64,000 bases of DNA from Adiantum capillus-veneris (Eukaryota > Streptophyta > Polypodiopsida > Polypodiales > Pteridaceae): NCBI GenBank assembly GCA_014529385.2, contig CM043969.1:21889946-21953945 (forward strand). The letters are read 5' to 3'. Position numbers and translations under genes: made by a program. A model generated the notes under the pieces. The model saw only the letters and a list, made by a program, of their open reading frames with translations, was not told the DNA's origin and ran no database searches. Shown in pieces: positions 1-11,070 of the stretch (position 1 is its first letter; each line of letters opens with the position of its first letter).

Positions 1-2406
1 GGAGTTTGTGATGCCAAAGACGGTGGAGATTCCAAGGCGGTTGACATGTCCAATGGTGGAGAAAGGAGAATCTCAAGCAGTGGCTTTGCTTCCAGTGAAT
101 GTATGTAAATAATGGTTGAGAAAGATGGTAGATAAAACTATTTGGTGGCTGGCTCACCAGGTGCAGGGTTCTATGGTAAAGTCCTCCACTTTATTTGGTC
201 GGGAGGGAGGGTCAGACATGTGTTGGAGCTTGGTGTCAGGTGCATGTTTTTTTGATAATGATATGCTTGGTGCTGCTTGATATGGAGTAGACAGGTTGCA
301 AAGGAATGCATGGAGTGCAGAAGGTAGGCTATGGGAAGCCTACACACATGGTGGTTTAGGTGCTGGGGTACGACACTATGGTGTGAGCAGTTACAGATGG
401 GTGGAAGATATCAACGACAGGTGTTTGATCCATGCGGAAGATATGTGATGCAGGGGTGGGGAAACCCACTGGAGGGTTTGGCAGTAGGATGCAATAAAAC
501 TATGTAAATATGGTTTTAATTTTCTCCTAGTGTGTGCCAGGTTTTGCAGTTAGTAGTGGAACAAATGCTCTTTTGTGCTGCAGGGTGGGAAATGATGGTG
601 CAGCCAAAGTGTGTCAACTCTAGAAGGTGGCATGGGTAGATATATCTAGGCAAGCAGAAGCATGGAAAAGGGCTGGAGCAGATAGGAAAATCATGGGATG
701 ACAGGTAGCAGCGGAATTGTATGCCTGATGCGGCTTATAGGCCAAGCAAAACTATCCGGCCGGACAGGATAGTTGGAGACAGGTGATCCAAGTGGAAGTC
801 GAGGTACAAGTGTGTAGAGCTCAATTTATGGAGCCTACCCATCTTTTCAGATTGCGGATCAGAGCTATGGTTTGCATTTTATGGCCAATTGAATTTTTTT
901 GGGGGTCAGGTCTTAGCCCACTTGGCTGCATTGAAGGGTGTGCCGTCTGGAATATTTTGAGCCCCGATAGAGTTCTATAGCAGGGTATGCATCATACGGA
1001 GCTAGCAAGAAGTGACTGCAAGTCAAACGGAGCCCGAAGCGGAAAGATATGGAAGCCGGAATATTGGGTGCCTTTGTCCGAAGTTGATTGCAGATGATTT
1101 GATTGGTTTTTGACGGCCTCGGTTCAAGGGCTACGAGAGTTGTGAAGTGTGGCAAAGTTGGGGGCAAATGGATCATCAGGGGCCAATGGGCAGGGAAGGC
1201 AAGCTAGAGGAAACAAAGATTTTTTCTAAAAAGGTAGTTTTTGTTTCTCCACAGCCTTGAGGCTTGGGCCTTGTGGAGTTTCCATGTGGCAGGCAGGTTA
1301 TCCCATATACATAGAGGCAGGCAAGAGGCATGCGGTATAAGTACAAGACCGTGAGCCCTCAGTTGAATGCAAAGGGGGAGAGAGAGGAAAGCTCCCTCCC
1401 CTTGGCTATGGCGCGCGAGCGGCGGCCCTGCTGGGCGGCTGGGTGGAGCGGTCGGTGGTGATTTGGCCAATGGTGAGGCGGCGCGGTGGCGCCCGCCCAC
1501 GTGGAGTGGTTGATGATGTGGAAGCTCCGCGCTAGCGATGAGTCCCGCGGCTCCGTTGGGGCCCCCAAATTTTTGAACGAAAGAGGGAGGGCAATAGAAA
1601 CCCGCTATTGCCTCCCCCCCTCGTGGAAGAAGTTGATCCCGTAGTGAAGGGAAGGCGAGGCTGAGAACGTTCAAAGATCTAGCAAGGGAGATCAAGCAAA
1701 GCCAAAGAGAGAATTTAAAGGCCCAAGAGGAGCAAGTCCGGCGGCCAAATTGAGTGGGCAAGGAGTCAAGTTGTGTACACCATGCAATTGTTTCCAAAAA
1801 TGAGCTATACCAGGTGCAAGCAATGCAAACAAATTCTAAACAAATCTCTAAGTGAAGTGCACGAGAGGAGAAGCACACCCATTATTTCTTTTTTAAACCT
1901 CCTAGAGGCGCCCGTATAAAAGAATGAAAATGTGAAAATTTGAGGGATTTTTTGCTTGAGGGTGTGATTGAAAGCTGCAAGCTTGTGTAGAGCTAAGCTT
2001 GCTATGGAAGCTGCATACTTGATTGTAATATTCCTCTATGCAATAATACCACATATTTGCCCCTATTTCTTGTGTTGCTTCTCCCCATTCCCCTCCTTTT
2101 CTCTCGCTCTTTGTGTGTTGGCCATTGCTTTCAGAGGGTTTGGCTGCAGCTTGAAGGGTGTTACCAAGAGGGTAGAATCGGGGTGTTTTGTGAGTCGGAA
2201 AGGGTGAGTTGAGTAGAGTGGGTGCATTTGTGCTGCAAGGTGTTTTTGCAAGGTATGAGATAGTTGTTCTGTGTGATAAAGTGGAGTTGTTAGTGCAAAT
2301 TAGCCAATTTGAAGGTGTTATTTGAGATGTTAGGGGTGTTGTGAAATCCCTGGGCTATAGAGAGGCAGACATTTGGTGTGCTGGGTGTGTTCCATATTCC
2401 CCCTCT
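1..2406. other. Unassigned sequence without a supported gene
   Basis: No ORF here has a recognisable domain; the longest (minus strand, 1204-1878) has the Cys/Ser/Trp-rich composition of chance translation. There is a GC-rich patch at about 1400-1560 and a TATA-like GTATAAAAGA at 1914-1923 on the plus strand, followed by sequence that could be an LTR leader or UTR. It ends where the older gypsy copy begins at about 2407. It may be retrotransposon LTR or leader remains, but I cannot show that. Confidence 0.4.
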
Positions 2407-3046
2407 CCAATGGGCTACTACAGAGACATTGGTCAAGGTAGGTGATCTTGAAGAGCCTTTTTTTCCTTAGTTAACCATGGTTCTGAAATAAATATAATTT
2501 CAAAACTTCTTTACAAAATATATAAATGGCCAATGGACACAGAACATGGTTGGATGGTTAGAGTGGCAAAAAATTCATCAGGTGAACTGTATGCAACATG
2601 TCCAAATGTAAAGGTGATAATAGGTGATGTAAAGGTTAAACAAAACTTCTTAATACACGACACATTTTCATATCAGCTTATCCTTGGATAGTTCTTAATT
2701 GTGGGAGTTCAAATGGAAACAAAGTTAATGGATGATGGTTCAGCTTATGCCAGGATACAATGCATAGATGGTAAACATGATGTTCAATTTCTCACAGTTT
2801 ATGTAAACCATGAAAGAAATCGTGACAACCTCAAAGATCATCCTCTACCAAAGGTGAGTAAAGAGTTTGATGACCATAGGGAAACGATGGGTTTTGGCCA
2901 AGTACCAATGTAAAACGGGATTGTAGTGGTACAAAAATAAAAAGGGTCTCGCTTGATCCAAAAATAGGAGAAACTTTCTCAATGGGCTCCTTGGTAGCAA
3001 GTAGTGGATCAATATGTTTTACAAAACTTGAATATTGAAGAGACGT
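2407..3046 (+). pseudogene. Older Ty3/gypsy copy, left part (protease region)
   Basis: This plus-strand segment is a diverged copy of the protease part of E1 (minus strand, about 8550-9170). The reading frame from 2701 to 2913 aligns almost residue by residue with the end of the E1 protease ORF, sharing MDDGSAYARI and DHRE-MGFGQVP. The start is broken by stops and a small deletion near 2420. The copy stops exactly at the E1 LTR (3047) and resumes at 16313, so E1 was inserted into it. The TAA that ends the protease frame and the GGGTTTT just before it are also present here. This is a fragment of a dead element. Confidence 0.85.
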
Positions 3047-5067
3047 TGTCGAGAAATTTGCGGTCTTGCCAGGAAAGCACCGGGCTTATGGCTGTGAGAG
3101 TTTGTGAGAGAACTCAACAAAAACTATATGAAAGAGTTAAACCATAGATGCCATGAAGACTAGGGTTTGGAAAGAAGTGCAATCAAAGAAGACTCACTCT
3201 TTCTCTCTTGCATTCACACACACAAAGAAAGAACGCAAAAGAGAATGTCAAAACAATACGACGATGAAAACATCAAGGCTATGGTCATATCGTATCATGG
3301 GTAATATGAAAGGGTTAATGGATGAGTTAATGGCATTCAATCTTGGCTGACCAAATAGGCTACGAATTGTTCTTTGGAATTATAGTTTTGTGCTTACCAT
3401 AATATATATATTTTGTCTAGTGATTGGGATTAATTGTGTGTACAAATCCTCTTGGTTCATAGCAAGATAACTACGCTTACATCAAAAGAAAAATTATAGT
3501 CTATGAGAGGTAGTATGATGGGATCCGGTGATAGAAGTATTTCATTGAGCCTTTCAGGGCCAAAGAGAAACACTATACGTTGTTGAAAGTGTATTTTACG
3601 GCTAATCCATACGTTAATTCTAATAGATTGTACAGAGTGAAAGCGATAGAAATGATCATCATGTGGGTTATTCATCTAGGATAGTATGTGAGAAATGTAG
3701 ATATGAGAGAAGTGAAGAGATGAGAATTTTCCCTCCCAAGAACTATTCTTGCCCGTAGACAATAAGGATATTGCGGGGAGAGATGTACCTGTAGCAAAGA
3801 GAACCTAAAATTTGTAGAGAGGATGAATTACTAAGAGTGAGAGAGATAGATTTGGTTAGGGAGATGAGATTAGATACATATATATATATATATGTCGGAT
3901 TAGAGATGAAAAAGAAAACAATAAGAAATCAAGAAAACATCAATGTAGAACACATCTTACTTGACAAACCCTTCGGCACCATTATTGATGGAGAGAGAAG
4001 AAGAGGGGAGCACCCCACTTTGATTGATATGCCAAGTACAACACCTTCTTTGATTAGAGTTGATCTTCCAAGGATAGCGTACAAGAATCGCTAGTCTTCC
4101 TAGACTAGGAGAAAGTGTAGGCTTGGGCTTATGTTAATGGCTAAGTACAATTAGGCATTACTACTCACTCCCTCGAGAATTCCTCTCATCAATGGATTGA
4201 ATGCTTGAGTTCCTTCCAAGGAAGAAGAGGTCCCCTTTTATAGGTGAAGGGAACCCCCAAGGGTTTACACAAGAAGAGAGGAGCCAGTGCGAACAGGAAT
4301 TGGAAAAGTTGGAAATGAGCTGCCCTTGAATGATGTGGGCAGACTGGGGTCTAGTATTTTGATCATATCTCCTCAACCGTGGCTCCAAATAAAAAAGTAA
4401 AAATATGGGCAAAAACTTCAGCTCATTAGCTACTATTTTCATTTTAAAATTGTTTTCCAATTTGGATTGGAACCTTGTGTAAAAAATTCATCAAAATAGG
4501 GTCCATTTATGGCAGCAAAAGTCTTCATGTGGTCTCCTTAGCCTAGACTTTCATTTAATTCCAAAGGACACCGCATGCCATATGAAAGCATGACATTGCT
4601 GCTTGACAAAGTTTTGTAATCATGCTTGCAATAATGCATTAAAATAAGTGTATCTTTGAAATCATGCCACCTAGTGTCCCACTAGGATTTGATTCTCTCC
4701 TAGTAGCTATTTAAAAAGAAATATAAGAAAAGTATAAAAAATACATAGAATATATATATATTGGAGTTTACCCTAGATATAGGATCTAGCTAGGGTGTGA
4801 GATGATAATGAAATAGTAGAAATAAAGAATCAATGCTTTTTGCCCCAAGTTAAAGAGGCGGAGCTATTGGTGCTTTTCCCATAGTATTTTCTGATGGTAA
4901 AGTAAGGATATGTTACCCTTGAGAAAAATAATAGGATGAGATAGAAGGCTTATTATTATACTTAAATATGCATATGTACACTATAGAAAATTTAATTATG
5001 TATCTAAAAAAATACAAGATAGATCTTGTAGCATGCGTTCCCACTATGTACGTGTCACAGCACGACA
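3047..5067 (-). repeat. E1 3' LTR (2,021 bp)
   Basis: It matches the complete 5' LTR (14292-16312) over its whole length with scattered substitutions, and starts TGTCG and ends CGACA. A TATA box (CCTATAAAAGGGGA on the minus strand, about 4231-4243) puts U3 at roughly 4210-5067 and R/U5 at 3047-4200. Small ORFs inside (for example plus strand 3837-4094) recur in every LTR copy and look incidental. Two diverged copies of a module of about 140 bp lie at about 3260-3400 and 3476-3620; a related module occurs in the E2 leader. Confidence 0.92.
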
Positions 5068-5079
5068 TCCACCCCCTCT
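5068..5079 (-). promoter_or_regulatory. E1 polypurine tract
   Basis: On the minus strand the sequence AGAGGGGGTGGA lies directly before the first base of the 3' LTR (TGTCG). This is the expected position and composition of the plus-strand primer for reverse transcription. Confidence 0.85.
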
Positions 5080-5125
5080 AAACCTGCACATCCTCCGGTA
5101 TGTGCCACATTGTGTCTTTGTAAGA

Positions 5126-8100
5126 TTAGACCTCTTCTACATCTTCCTTGTCTTCTTCTTCACTGGATGATTCCAGAGCTTCATGTTCACTTTGACCTTC
5201 ACCTGTGTTTTTCTCTTCTTCCTCATCCATATCTTCTAGATCATTGTCTCCTCTTCTCTTAAACATTTTAATTCTTTTTCCTACAATGGGAATCTTTACT
5301 TCTGTACCATCTAGTTCAGACAACCTGTAAGTAGCATTTTCATGCACATGCTTTACAACATACGGTCCAAACCATCTTTTTGAGAACTTACGCATGACTA
5401 TGTGCTGGTTATCAAGGCTACTATCATACACTAAAACCCAGTCACCTTTGTCAATTGCTCTGCTCCTAAGTCGATGTCGCTTATCAAAATAGTCCTTGTT
5501 TTTCAACCTTGCATTTTTGAGTCATTCTTTTGCAGCTTCAATGTCCCCAGGTCTTCTCTCTAGCTGCCTTATACGCAATGCAAGGAGATCTTCCCTACTA
5601 AGCCCCTCTTGCCAAGGTAGTACATTCCATGTGGGAATTGTATCCTCAATCGGCATCACTGGCTTTTGACCATGCATTAGCTCCGCAGGCATGTAGCCAG
5701 TTATTGAGCTATGTGTTGTACGATCAGCCCATAAAGCATATGGTAACAATTTTGGCCACTCACCAACTCTTCCTTCGCAAGCCTTGGCCAAAGCTTTGAT
5801 GATAGGAGGATGCCCTCTTTCACTCTTTCCATTGCCTTCAGGGTTGTAAGCTGTAGTAAGAGAAATCTTGATCCCTAATCTAGAAAAGAACTCCCTTGCT
5901 TCTTCGGCATCCAGTTCACCTCGATCTGCAGTGATTTTTCCCACACAACCATAACGGCAAATCACCTCATCAAGAAGGAATTTGCACACAGCTTCTGTGG
6001 TCTTAGCTCTTAATGCTCTTCCTTCAACCTGGTTAGTTAGGTCCTCTCGTGCAAGAACCAAGTATCTCATCTGCCAGAGTCCTAAAGGCATTGTGACTAG
6101 ATCCACAACCCATTTATAGTGCATGGCTAGTGGATATGTAGGGTGCAATCCATCACGATGTCGAGCATTTGAATACATTTGACAAGTTACACATGACTCT
6201 ACAAACTGAGATACATCTTTATACATACCCTTCCACCAGTATTTTTCTTTCAACTTGGAGAAGGTTCCCCACACACCCCTGTGTCCAGCCCATAGACTCT
6301 CATGAAACTCTTGCATGAGCTTTACTTGAGTCTCTTTTTTACATATAACCCGTTGTGGTGTAGCACCCTTTTGTTTAGGATGCTTCCACAAGTAACCATC
6401 CCTTAAAAAGTACCCATATGCTTTCCTGCGTATCCTCTTGAATTCTTGTTCAGACCAATCATCCTAATTTGTTAGAGTACTCAAGTACCTTCCAATAGAA
6501 AGCCAATCACCTTCATAAAGATCTTTCAAGAACAATTCAAGTGAATTAGTCATGCAGACATTGTTACCTTTGACATGAGAGATAGAATAGAATTTTGTGC
6601 CTACATCATCTCCCTCATCAATCATTTGTGACTCATCTTCATACCTTGCCCTTGATAGCATATCTGCCACTGTATTGTCTTTACCTGCAATGTGCTTAAA
6701 CTCGGGATTTAAGGACTTAATGTAGGCAATCCACCGCAACATAGCAATGTCTGGTGTTAAGCAGCTTGTAATCATCCCAAGAAGTGGTAGACAATCTGTT
6801 TCTACAACCACACATGCACCAATTAGGTACTCTTTCCCACTTTTCAAGGCTGTAACTATACCCCATAACTCTCTCTTTATCTGTGGATAGTTTCTTTGGC
6901 GAGCACTTAGTACCTTTGCTCCAAATCTTACCACATACATGTGTCCTTCTTTGTCATCTTGCCCTATTGCCCATCCAATCCCTGTAGGACTGGTATCTAC
7001 TGTCACAATCACTGGCCTTTGACACTCATAGTCTACCTTTCTCAAAGTCGTTGCTGGCTGGAGTAACTCCTTTAGCTTTTTCATGGATTTTACATGTGCT
7101 TCTGTCCATTTAAACTTTTGATTCTTTCTAAGCAGCTGATAAAGAGGATCAGCTACATGTGCATAATGTGGAATCCAAATAACATAGAAGACACATGCTC
7201 CCAGAAACCTTCTAACCTCAGTGATGCTAGTGCATGTTTCTTTCATTCTTTGGATGGAATCTACCTTTGATGGACAAGGTTTCCTACCATATGGCCCGCA
7301 CATGTGCCCCACAATGAGCACTTCTTTGACACCAAACATAGACTTTTTCCCTGACAATGTAAGATTCACTTCTTCCAACCTAGACAAAATTTTATCACAA
7401 TCATTTATGTGATTTATCACAAACCTGCGACATCCCTTGAGATCCAAAGCTTCATCTTTGTCACTTTCTTCACATCCTTTGATAGGCAAATCATCAATGA
7501 AAGGCATTGTAATTTGAGGAATAAAGTCACGTAAGACTTTATTCATCCCATTCATCATATGTGCAACCGAGTTGGTTGCTCCCTGTGGCAAGGTACACAT
7601 CCTTACCAAACCCAAAGGTGTCCTCATGGTTGTCAAGTCTCTGCTTTCGATTGCAAGCTGAAATTGATCATACCCTGAGTAGAGATCCCCCATTGAGTAG
7701 ATTTCCCTCCCTGCAAACGCCTCTGGAAATTCATCCACAATTGGACCTGTACCTACATTTCTAATTGTCACCTTGTTCACTGGTTGCATATCTTGGATGA
7801 AGCGTAGAGAACCATTCTTCTTTGGAACTGTGAACCACCTGTTTGAGTATGGAGCACAAGAAGGCTCCAAGATTCCCATTTTGATTTTCTCATTCAGTAG
7901 CTCTACTAACTTTGGCAAATGAGCCTTTAGAACCGAAATAGGCCGCAGATTCCAAGGCACATGAGGTATTGTGAAAATTACCATAGGAGCTACAATACAA
8001 GGATCAACACATCCTATCTCATGTGGCTCAAATGCAAAAGCCTTACCATGCTTTGAAAGAATTTCTTTGAAGCACTTTGTCTCCTCCTGTGTTAGAAACT

Positions 8101-8670
8101 CCTCGCAACCAATCTACAACTCTTGAAAGGACTCCTTTGTGAAGGTATGCCCGATCTTTTTAGGATTCCGCAAACTTGGTTGTAAAGAAGCCTGTTCAAT
8201 CTTTTCCTTGTTGTTGGGTGGTAAGGGTGAAGCTACTGGTTTCACCTTCTTGCTACACTCTTATATTTAGTTTCAACATGGACTTCTGGGCCAACTGTTT
8301 GGCTTTCTTTAAAGGCTTCTATTTCTTGATACATTTCCATAGAGCAAACTTCCACAACTTCATTTTCAAGATGCAAACTAGACCTCATTATAGCATCAAG
8401 CTCACCCGTAGTATCTACAAAAGAAACTTGTTCACACAAATCCAAAACATTTTCAGTAGGCTTTAGCAACCCACTCTTTTTCATGCCTATTTGTACATTG
8501 TGCACATATTGCCTCTCAGATCTCTTCAAATCTTCAAGTTTTGTAAAACATACTGATCCATTCCTCGTTACCAAGGAGCTCATCGAGAAAGTTTCTCCTA
8601 TTTTTGGGTCAAGCGAGACCCTTTTTCTTTTTGTACCACTGCAATCCCCCTTTACAATGGTACTTGGCCA
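5126..8670 (-). pseudogene. pol: E1 pol: linker, RT, RNase H, integrase (interrupted)
   Basis: RT carries the FIDD active-site motif near 7490, RNase H starts near 7010 (VTVDTSPTG), and integrase has the HHCC zinc site (about 6175-6320) and the D, D, E triad (last E near 5820). A GPY-type motif (WFGPYVV) and an acidic tail ending at 5126 follow. The frame is broken by a one-base deletion near 8240 and stops at 8114-8116 (TAG), 6464-6466 (TAG) and 5522-5524 (TGA). Each stop can be explained by one C-to-T change. Entry into this frame needs a -1 shift from the protease ORF at 8670-8676. The start of the pol frame is therefore inferred from that site, not from an ATG. The RT wording resembles a gypsy group I know from basidiomycete fungi and some plants. 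Confidence 0.9.
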
Positions 8671-9860
8671 AAACCCATCATTTCTCTATGATCATGAAAC
8701 TCTTTGCTTACCTTTGGTAGAGGATGTTCTTTGAGGTTGTCACGATTTCTTTCATGGTTTACACAGACTGTGAGAAATTGGACAGCTCGTTTACCATCTT
8801 TGCTACGTATTCTAGCATATGCTGAACCATCGTCCATTACCTTTGTTTCCATTCGAAATCCCACAATGTAGGGTTGTCCAAGGATGAGATGATATGAAGA
8901 TGTATCCTGTACAAAGAAGTTTTGGTCAATCTTTACATCACCTATTGTTACCTTCACACCTGGACATGCTGCATACAATTCACCGGATGAATTGTTTTCC
9001 ACTTTTACCATCCAGCCATGATCTGTGTCCATCGGCCATTTGCACTTGTTGTAGAGACTCTTTGAAATTATGTTTATTTCTGAACCATGGTCAATCAAGG
9101 CAACAAATGGCTCTTCAAGATCACCTACCTTGACCAAAGTTTCTGTAGTAGCCCTTGCCCAATGACTTCGTGAATAGTAACTCCTAGGAATATCTTCAAC
9201 TTCTTCATCATCATTTGAGAAATACACTTGCTTCGCTCTCCCACTAGATTGGTAGCATCCTACCACAGCTCCATCATTCTCCTTATTTTGCAGTTTCATC
9301 CCTTGTGTCTTTGAGGTTTCCCCTTCAACCTGTGGACGAGAAACTTGAGCAAGGGTTTGCCTCTTTCTCTTGATGATGTCAATGATCTCCTCATGGAATT
9401 CACGATTTGCAATGCCAAGAAATTCTCCCAGAGTAAACTCAATCTTGCTATTCAAGATCCTTTCCTCCAAGACTTTCTTTAAATCTGTAGCAACCTCAAT
9501 ATCAGATTGTAGTTTATAAGTTGGGCCTTTTGTCTTACCTTTCGTTGGATATTTGTTCTTTCCTGTTGTAGACTCCTCCATGAGTACTTCAGGTGGAGAT
9601 GCTCCTTGTGTTGAGGGTGTTTGAGAAGGCATTGAGTCGCTTCTTCCCCCACTTCTAGAAGCTCTTTTTGATGGTCCTTCATCAGCATTCTCACGTCTGC
9701 GCTTCTCTTCTACAATTGCCTCATTTTGTTGGCATTTTGTAATGTAGGCATGCACTGACAATGAGTCCACTAGATCATTCCATCCTGTTTCTAGACGTAT
9801 GCAATCACTTGCTTCATGTAGAATCTCTTTTGTAAGATTTCCCTTTTTAGCTAATTGCAT
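8652..9860 (-). CDS. E1 gag C-terminus/linker and aspartic protease ORF
   Basis: This ORF of 402 codons follows gag in the -1 frame. Its first 200 residues form a basic, low-complexity linker with a conserved helical stretch (EFTLGEFLGIANREF). The aspartic protease follows, with LIDHGSEINII as the catalytic loop and LILGQPYIVG as the C-terminal hydrophobic motif. The catalytic loop reads D-H-G, not D-T/S-G. Its ATG overlaps the gag stop (ATGCAATTAG), so translation may start by reinitiation or by a -1 shift; a TGA lies upstream in this frame within about 25 bases. The ORF ends in TAA directly after the heptamer GGGTTTT. Confidence 0.85.
   Translation of the reverse strand: MQLAKKGNLTKEILHEASDCIRLETGWNDLVDSLSVHAYITKCQQNEAIVEEKRRRENADEGPSKRASRSGGRSDSMPSQTPSTQGASPPEVLMEESTTGKNKYPTKGKTKGPTYKLQSDIEVATDLKKVLEERILNSKIEFTLGEFLGIANREFHEEIIDIIKRKRQTLAQVSRPQVEGETSKTQGMKLQNKENDGAVVGCYQSSGRAKQVYFSNDDEEVEDIPRSYYSRSHWARATTETLVKVGDLEEPFVALIDHGSEINIISKSLYNKCKWPMDTDHGWMVKVENNSSGELYAACPGVKVTIGDVKIDQNFFVQDTSSYHLILGQPYIVGFRMETKVMDDGSAYARIRSKDGKRAVQFLTVCVNHERNRDNLKEHPLPKVSKEFHDHREMMGFGQVPL
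8670..8676 (-). promoter_or_regulatory. Candidate -1 ribosomal frameshift site GGGTTTT
   Basis: On the minus strand the zero-frame codons read ..G GGT TTT, which fits the X XXY YYZ slippery pattern. A -1 slip leaves the protease frame six codons before its stop and enters the frame that leads to RT. The same heptamer, with the same downstream stop and frame relation, is kept in the diverged older copy at about 2888-2894 on the plus strand. I did not fold the downstream RNA, so a stimulatory structure is unproven. Confidence 0.55.
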
Positions 9861-11017
9861 GACATTTGACCATGATGGTCACTCACCTCTTCATCACAAA
9901 AAGTTTCAATTTTTACTCCATAAGTAGCTGCCTCAACTGAAGAGGTGGCATGCTTGGTTGCCATATCTTCAACTAAGGTTTGCATTCCCCCCTTCCCAAA
10001 GTTAGTTCTCAAGGGTAGACTTGTCTCTCTTAAGTGGATTTTACCATCCTTAAAAAAGACAACATCTTTTGACAAAGCATCACTAAAATCATCACAATCC
10101 CTTCTTACATGGTCTGTACTATCACACCAAATACATCTATTAACAAACCCTTCTTTGGGCTGTTGTCTTTGCCTAGGAAGTGGCCCTGATGGTTGGCCTT
10201 TTTCTTCAAGCTTTGCAAACTTCACCTTCAAGTCACGCATTCCCTTCACAAGCTCATCTAGCATGGACTCATAAAACTTAGGAGCGATAAAAGTAGGCTT
10301 TACCATTTTGTCAGAAGTTGAGGTGGAAGGACTTGTAGTGTTTACTACCATCTTGTCCCTTCTTCTTTGTCTTTTGGCAAGCAGTGAGACAGCAGCTTCA
10401 ACCTCATTCCAGTCGGTCTTTAGTCCTTGCTCAGCATCTTTATCTTCAAGAAGAAGCTCCAAATTTTCTTGAAACTCTTTACCTGCAGCTTGTAAGAAAA
10501 GATCTGTCTTCTCTGCATCTAGTGTGGCCCTTTCTGTCCTAGTGAGTTGTGCACAGCGCCGCTCAAATTCCCTAAGTAGCTTTGTTATTGATAGTCCTTG
10601 CTTTGGCTTGACTACCCATTCTAAGAATGTCCTTTTGGTCACTCTCTCCGAGTCCTCCATGAAATATTCCTCCTTTAAAGCTACTTTGAGTTCTTCCCAA
10701 TTTCTCCCATGCCCATCTTTAATTGCCCTAACATGCTCCCTAATTTCTGGAGCAACAACTAGCTCAAAGCTTTGAATCATGTCACCTTCTGACACGCGTT
10801 GCAGCTCCATCTCCTTCACATACTCGCGTAAGTACTTGGTTACATCTTTGTCATTGAACTGATCCATTCTATTGACGACCGCTTGTATGGCCTTCGTTGC
10901 TGAAATCTCCCTTCTTTCAGTAGCATGTTGTTGTTGCATGAACATTGCAAATGCTTGAAACATTTGCATTGTTGCTGGGTCAAAATGCATACCCTGTTGC
11001 TCAACATGATCACCCAT
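9851..11017 (-). CDS. gag: E1 gag (capsid/nucleocapsid)
   Basis: The structural protein has about 388 codons. I chose the ATG at 11015-11017 (MGDHVEQQ), since the longer frame to 11029 begins with TTG. An N-terminal Met/Gln-rich helix is followed by a retrotransposon gag helical region and, near the C-terminus, one zinc knuckle CIWCDSTDHVRRDC of the CX2CX4HX4C type. The frame is open throughout and ends in TAG overlapping the next ORF. The leader between PBS and ATG is only about 30 bases. The first 90 or so codons are also present as fragments inside the LTR array at 12366 and 13976. Confidence 0.88.
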   Translation of the reverse strand: MGDHVEQQGMHFDPATMQMFQAFAMFMQQQHATERREISATKAIQAVVNRMDQFNDKDVTKYLREYVKEMELQRVSEGDMIQSFELVVAPEIREHVRAIKDGHGRNWEELKVALKEEYFMEDSERVTKRTFLEWVVKPKQGLSITKLLREFERRCAQLTRTERATLDAEKTDLFLQAAGKEFQENLELLLEDKDAEQGLKTDWNEVEAAVSLLAKRQRRRDKMVVNTTSPSTSTSDKMVKPTFIAPKFYESMLDELVKGMRDLKVKFAKLEEKGQPSGPLPRQRQQPKEGFVNRCIWCDSTDHVRRDCDDFSDALSKDVVFFKDGKIHLRETSLPLRTNFGKGGMQTLVEDMATKHATSSVEAATYGVKIETFCDEEVSDHHGQMSCN

Positions 11018-11046
11018 GGTTACCCACAAACTCTCACCCTAGCAGA

Positions 11047-11064
11047 TTCGCGTCGGGTTCACCA
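11047..11064 (-). promoter_or_regulatory. E1 primer binding site
   Basis: On the minus strand TGGTGAACCCGACGC starts six bases inside the LTR edge at 11071. The TGG start fits the CCA end of a tRNA. I cannot assign the tRNA species with confidence. The same site is repeated in each tandem unit, ending at about 12675 and 14285. Confidence 0.7.
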
Positions 11065-11070
11065 AAAATA

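Noticed and set aside
1204-1878. Minus-strand 224-codon ORF
   Set aside because: Composition looks like chance translation of GC-rich sequence, and no domain is visible.
3837-4094. Plus-strand 85-codon ORF repeated in every E1 LTR
   Set aside because: It lies in R/U5 against the element's sense strand, includes an AT microsatellite and has no family motif.
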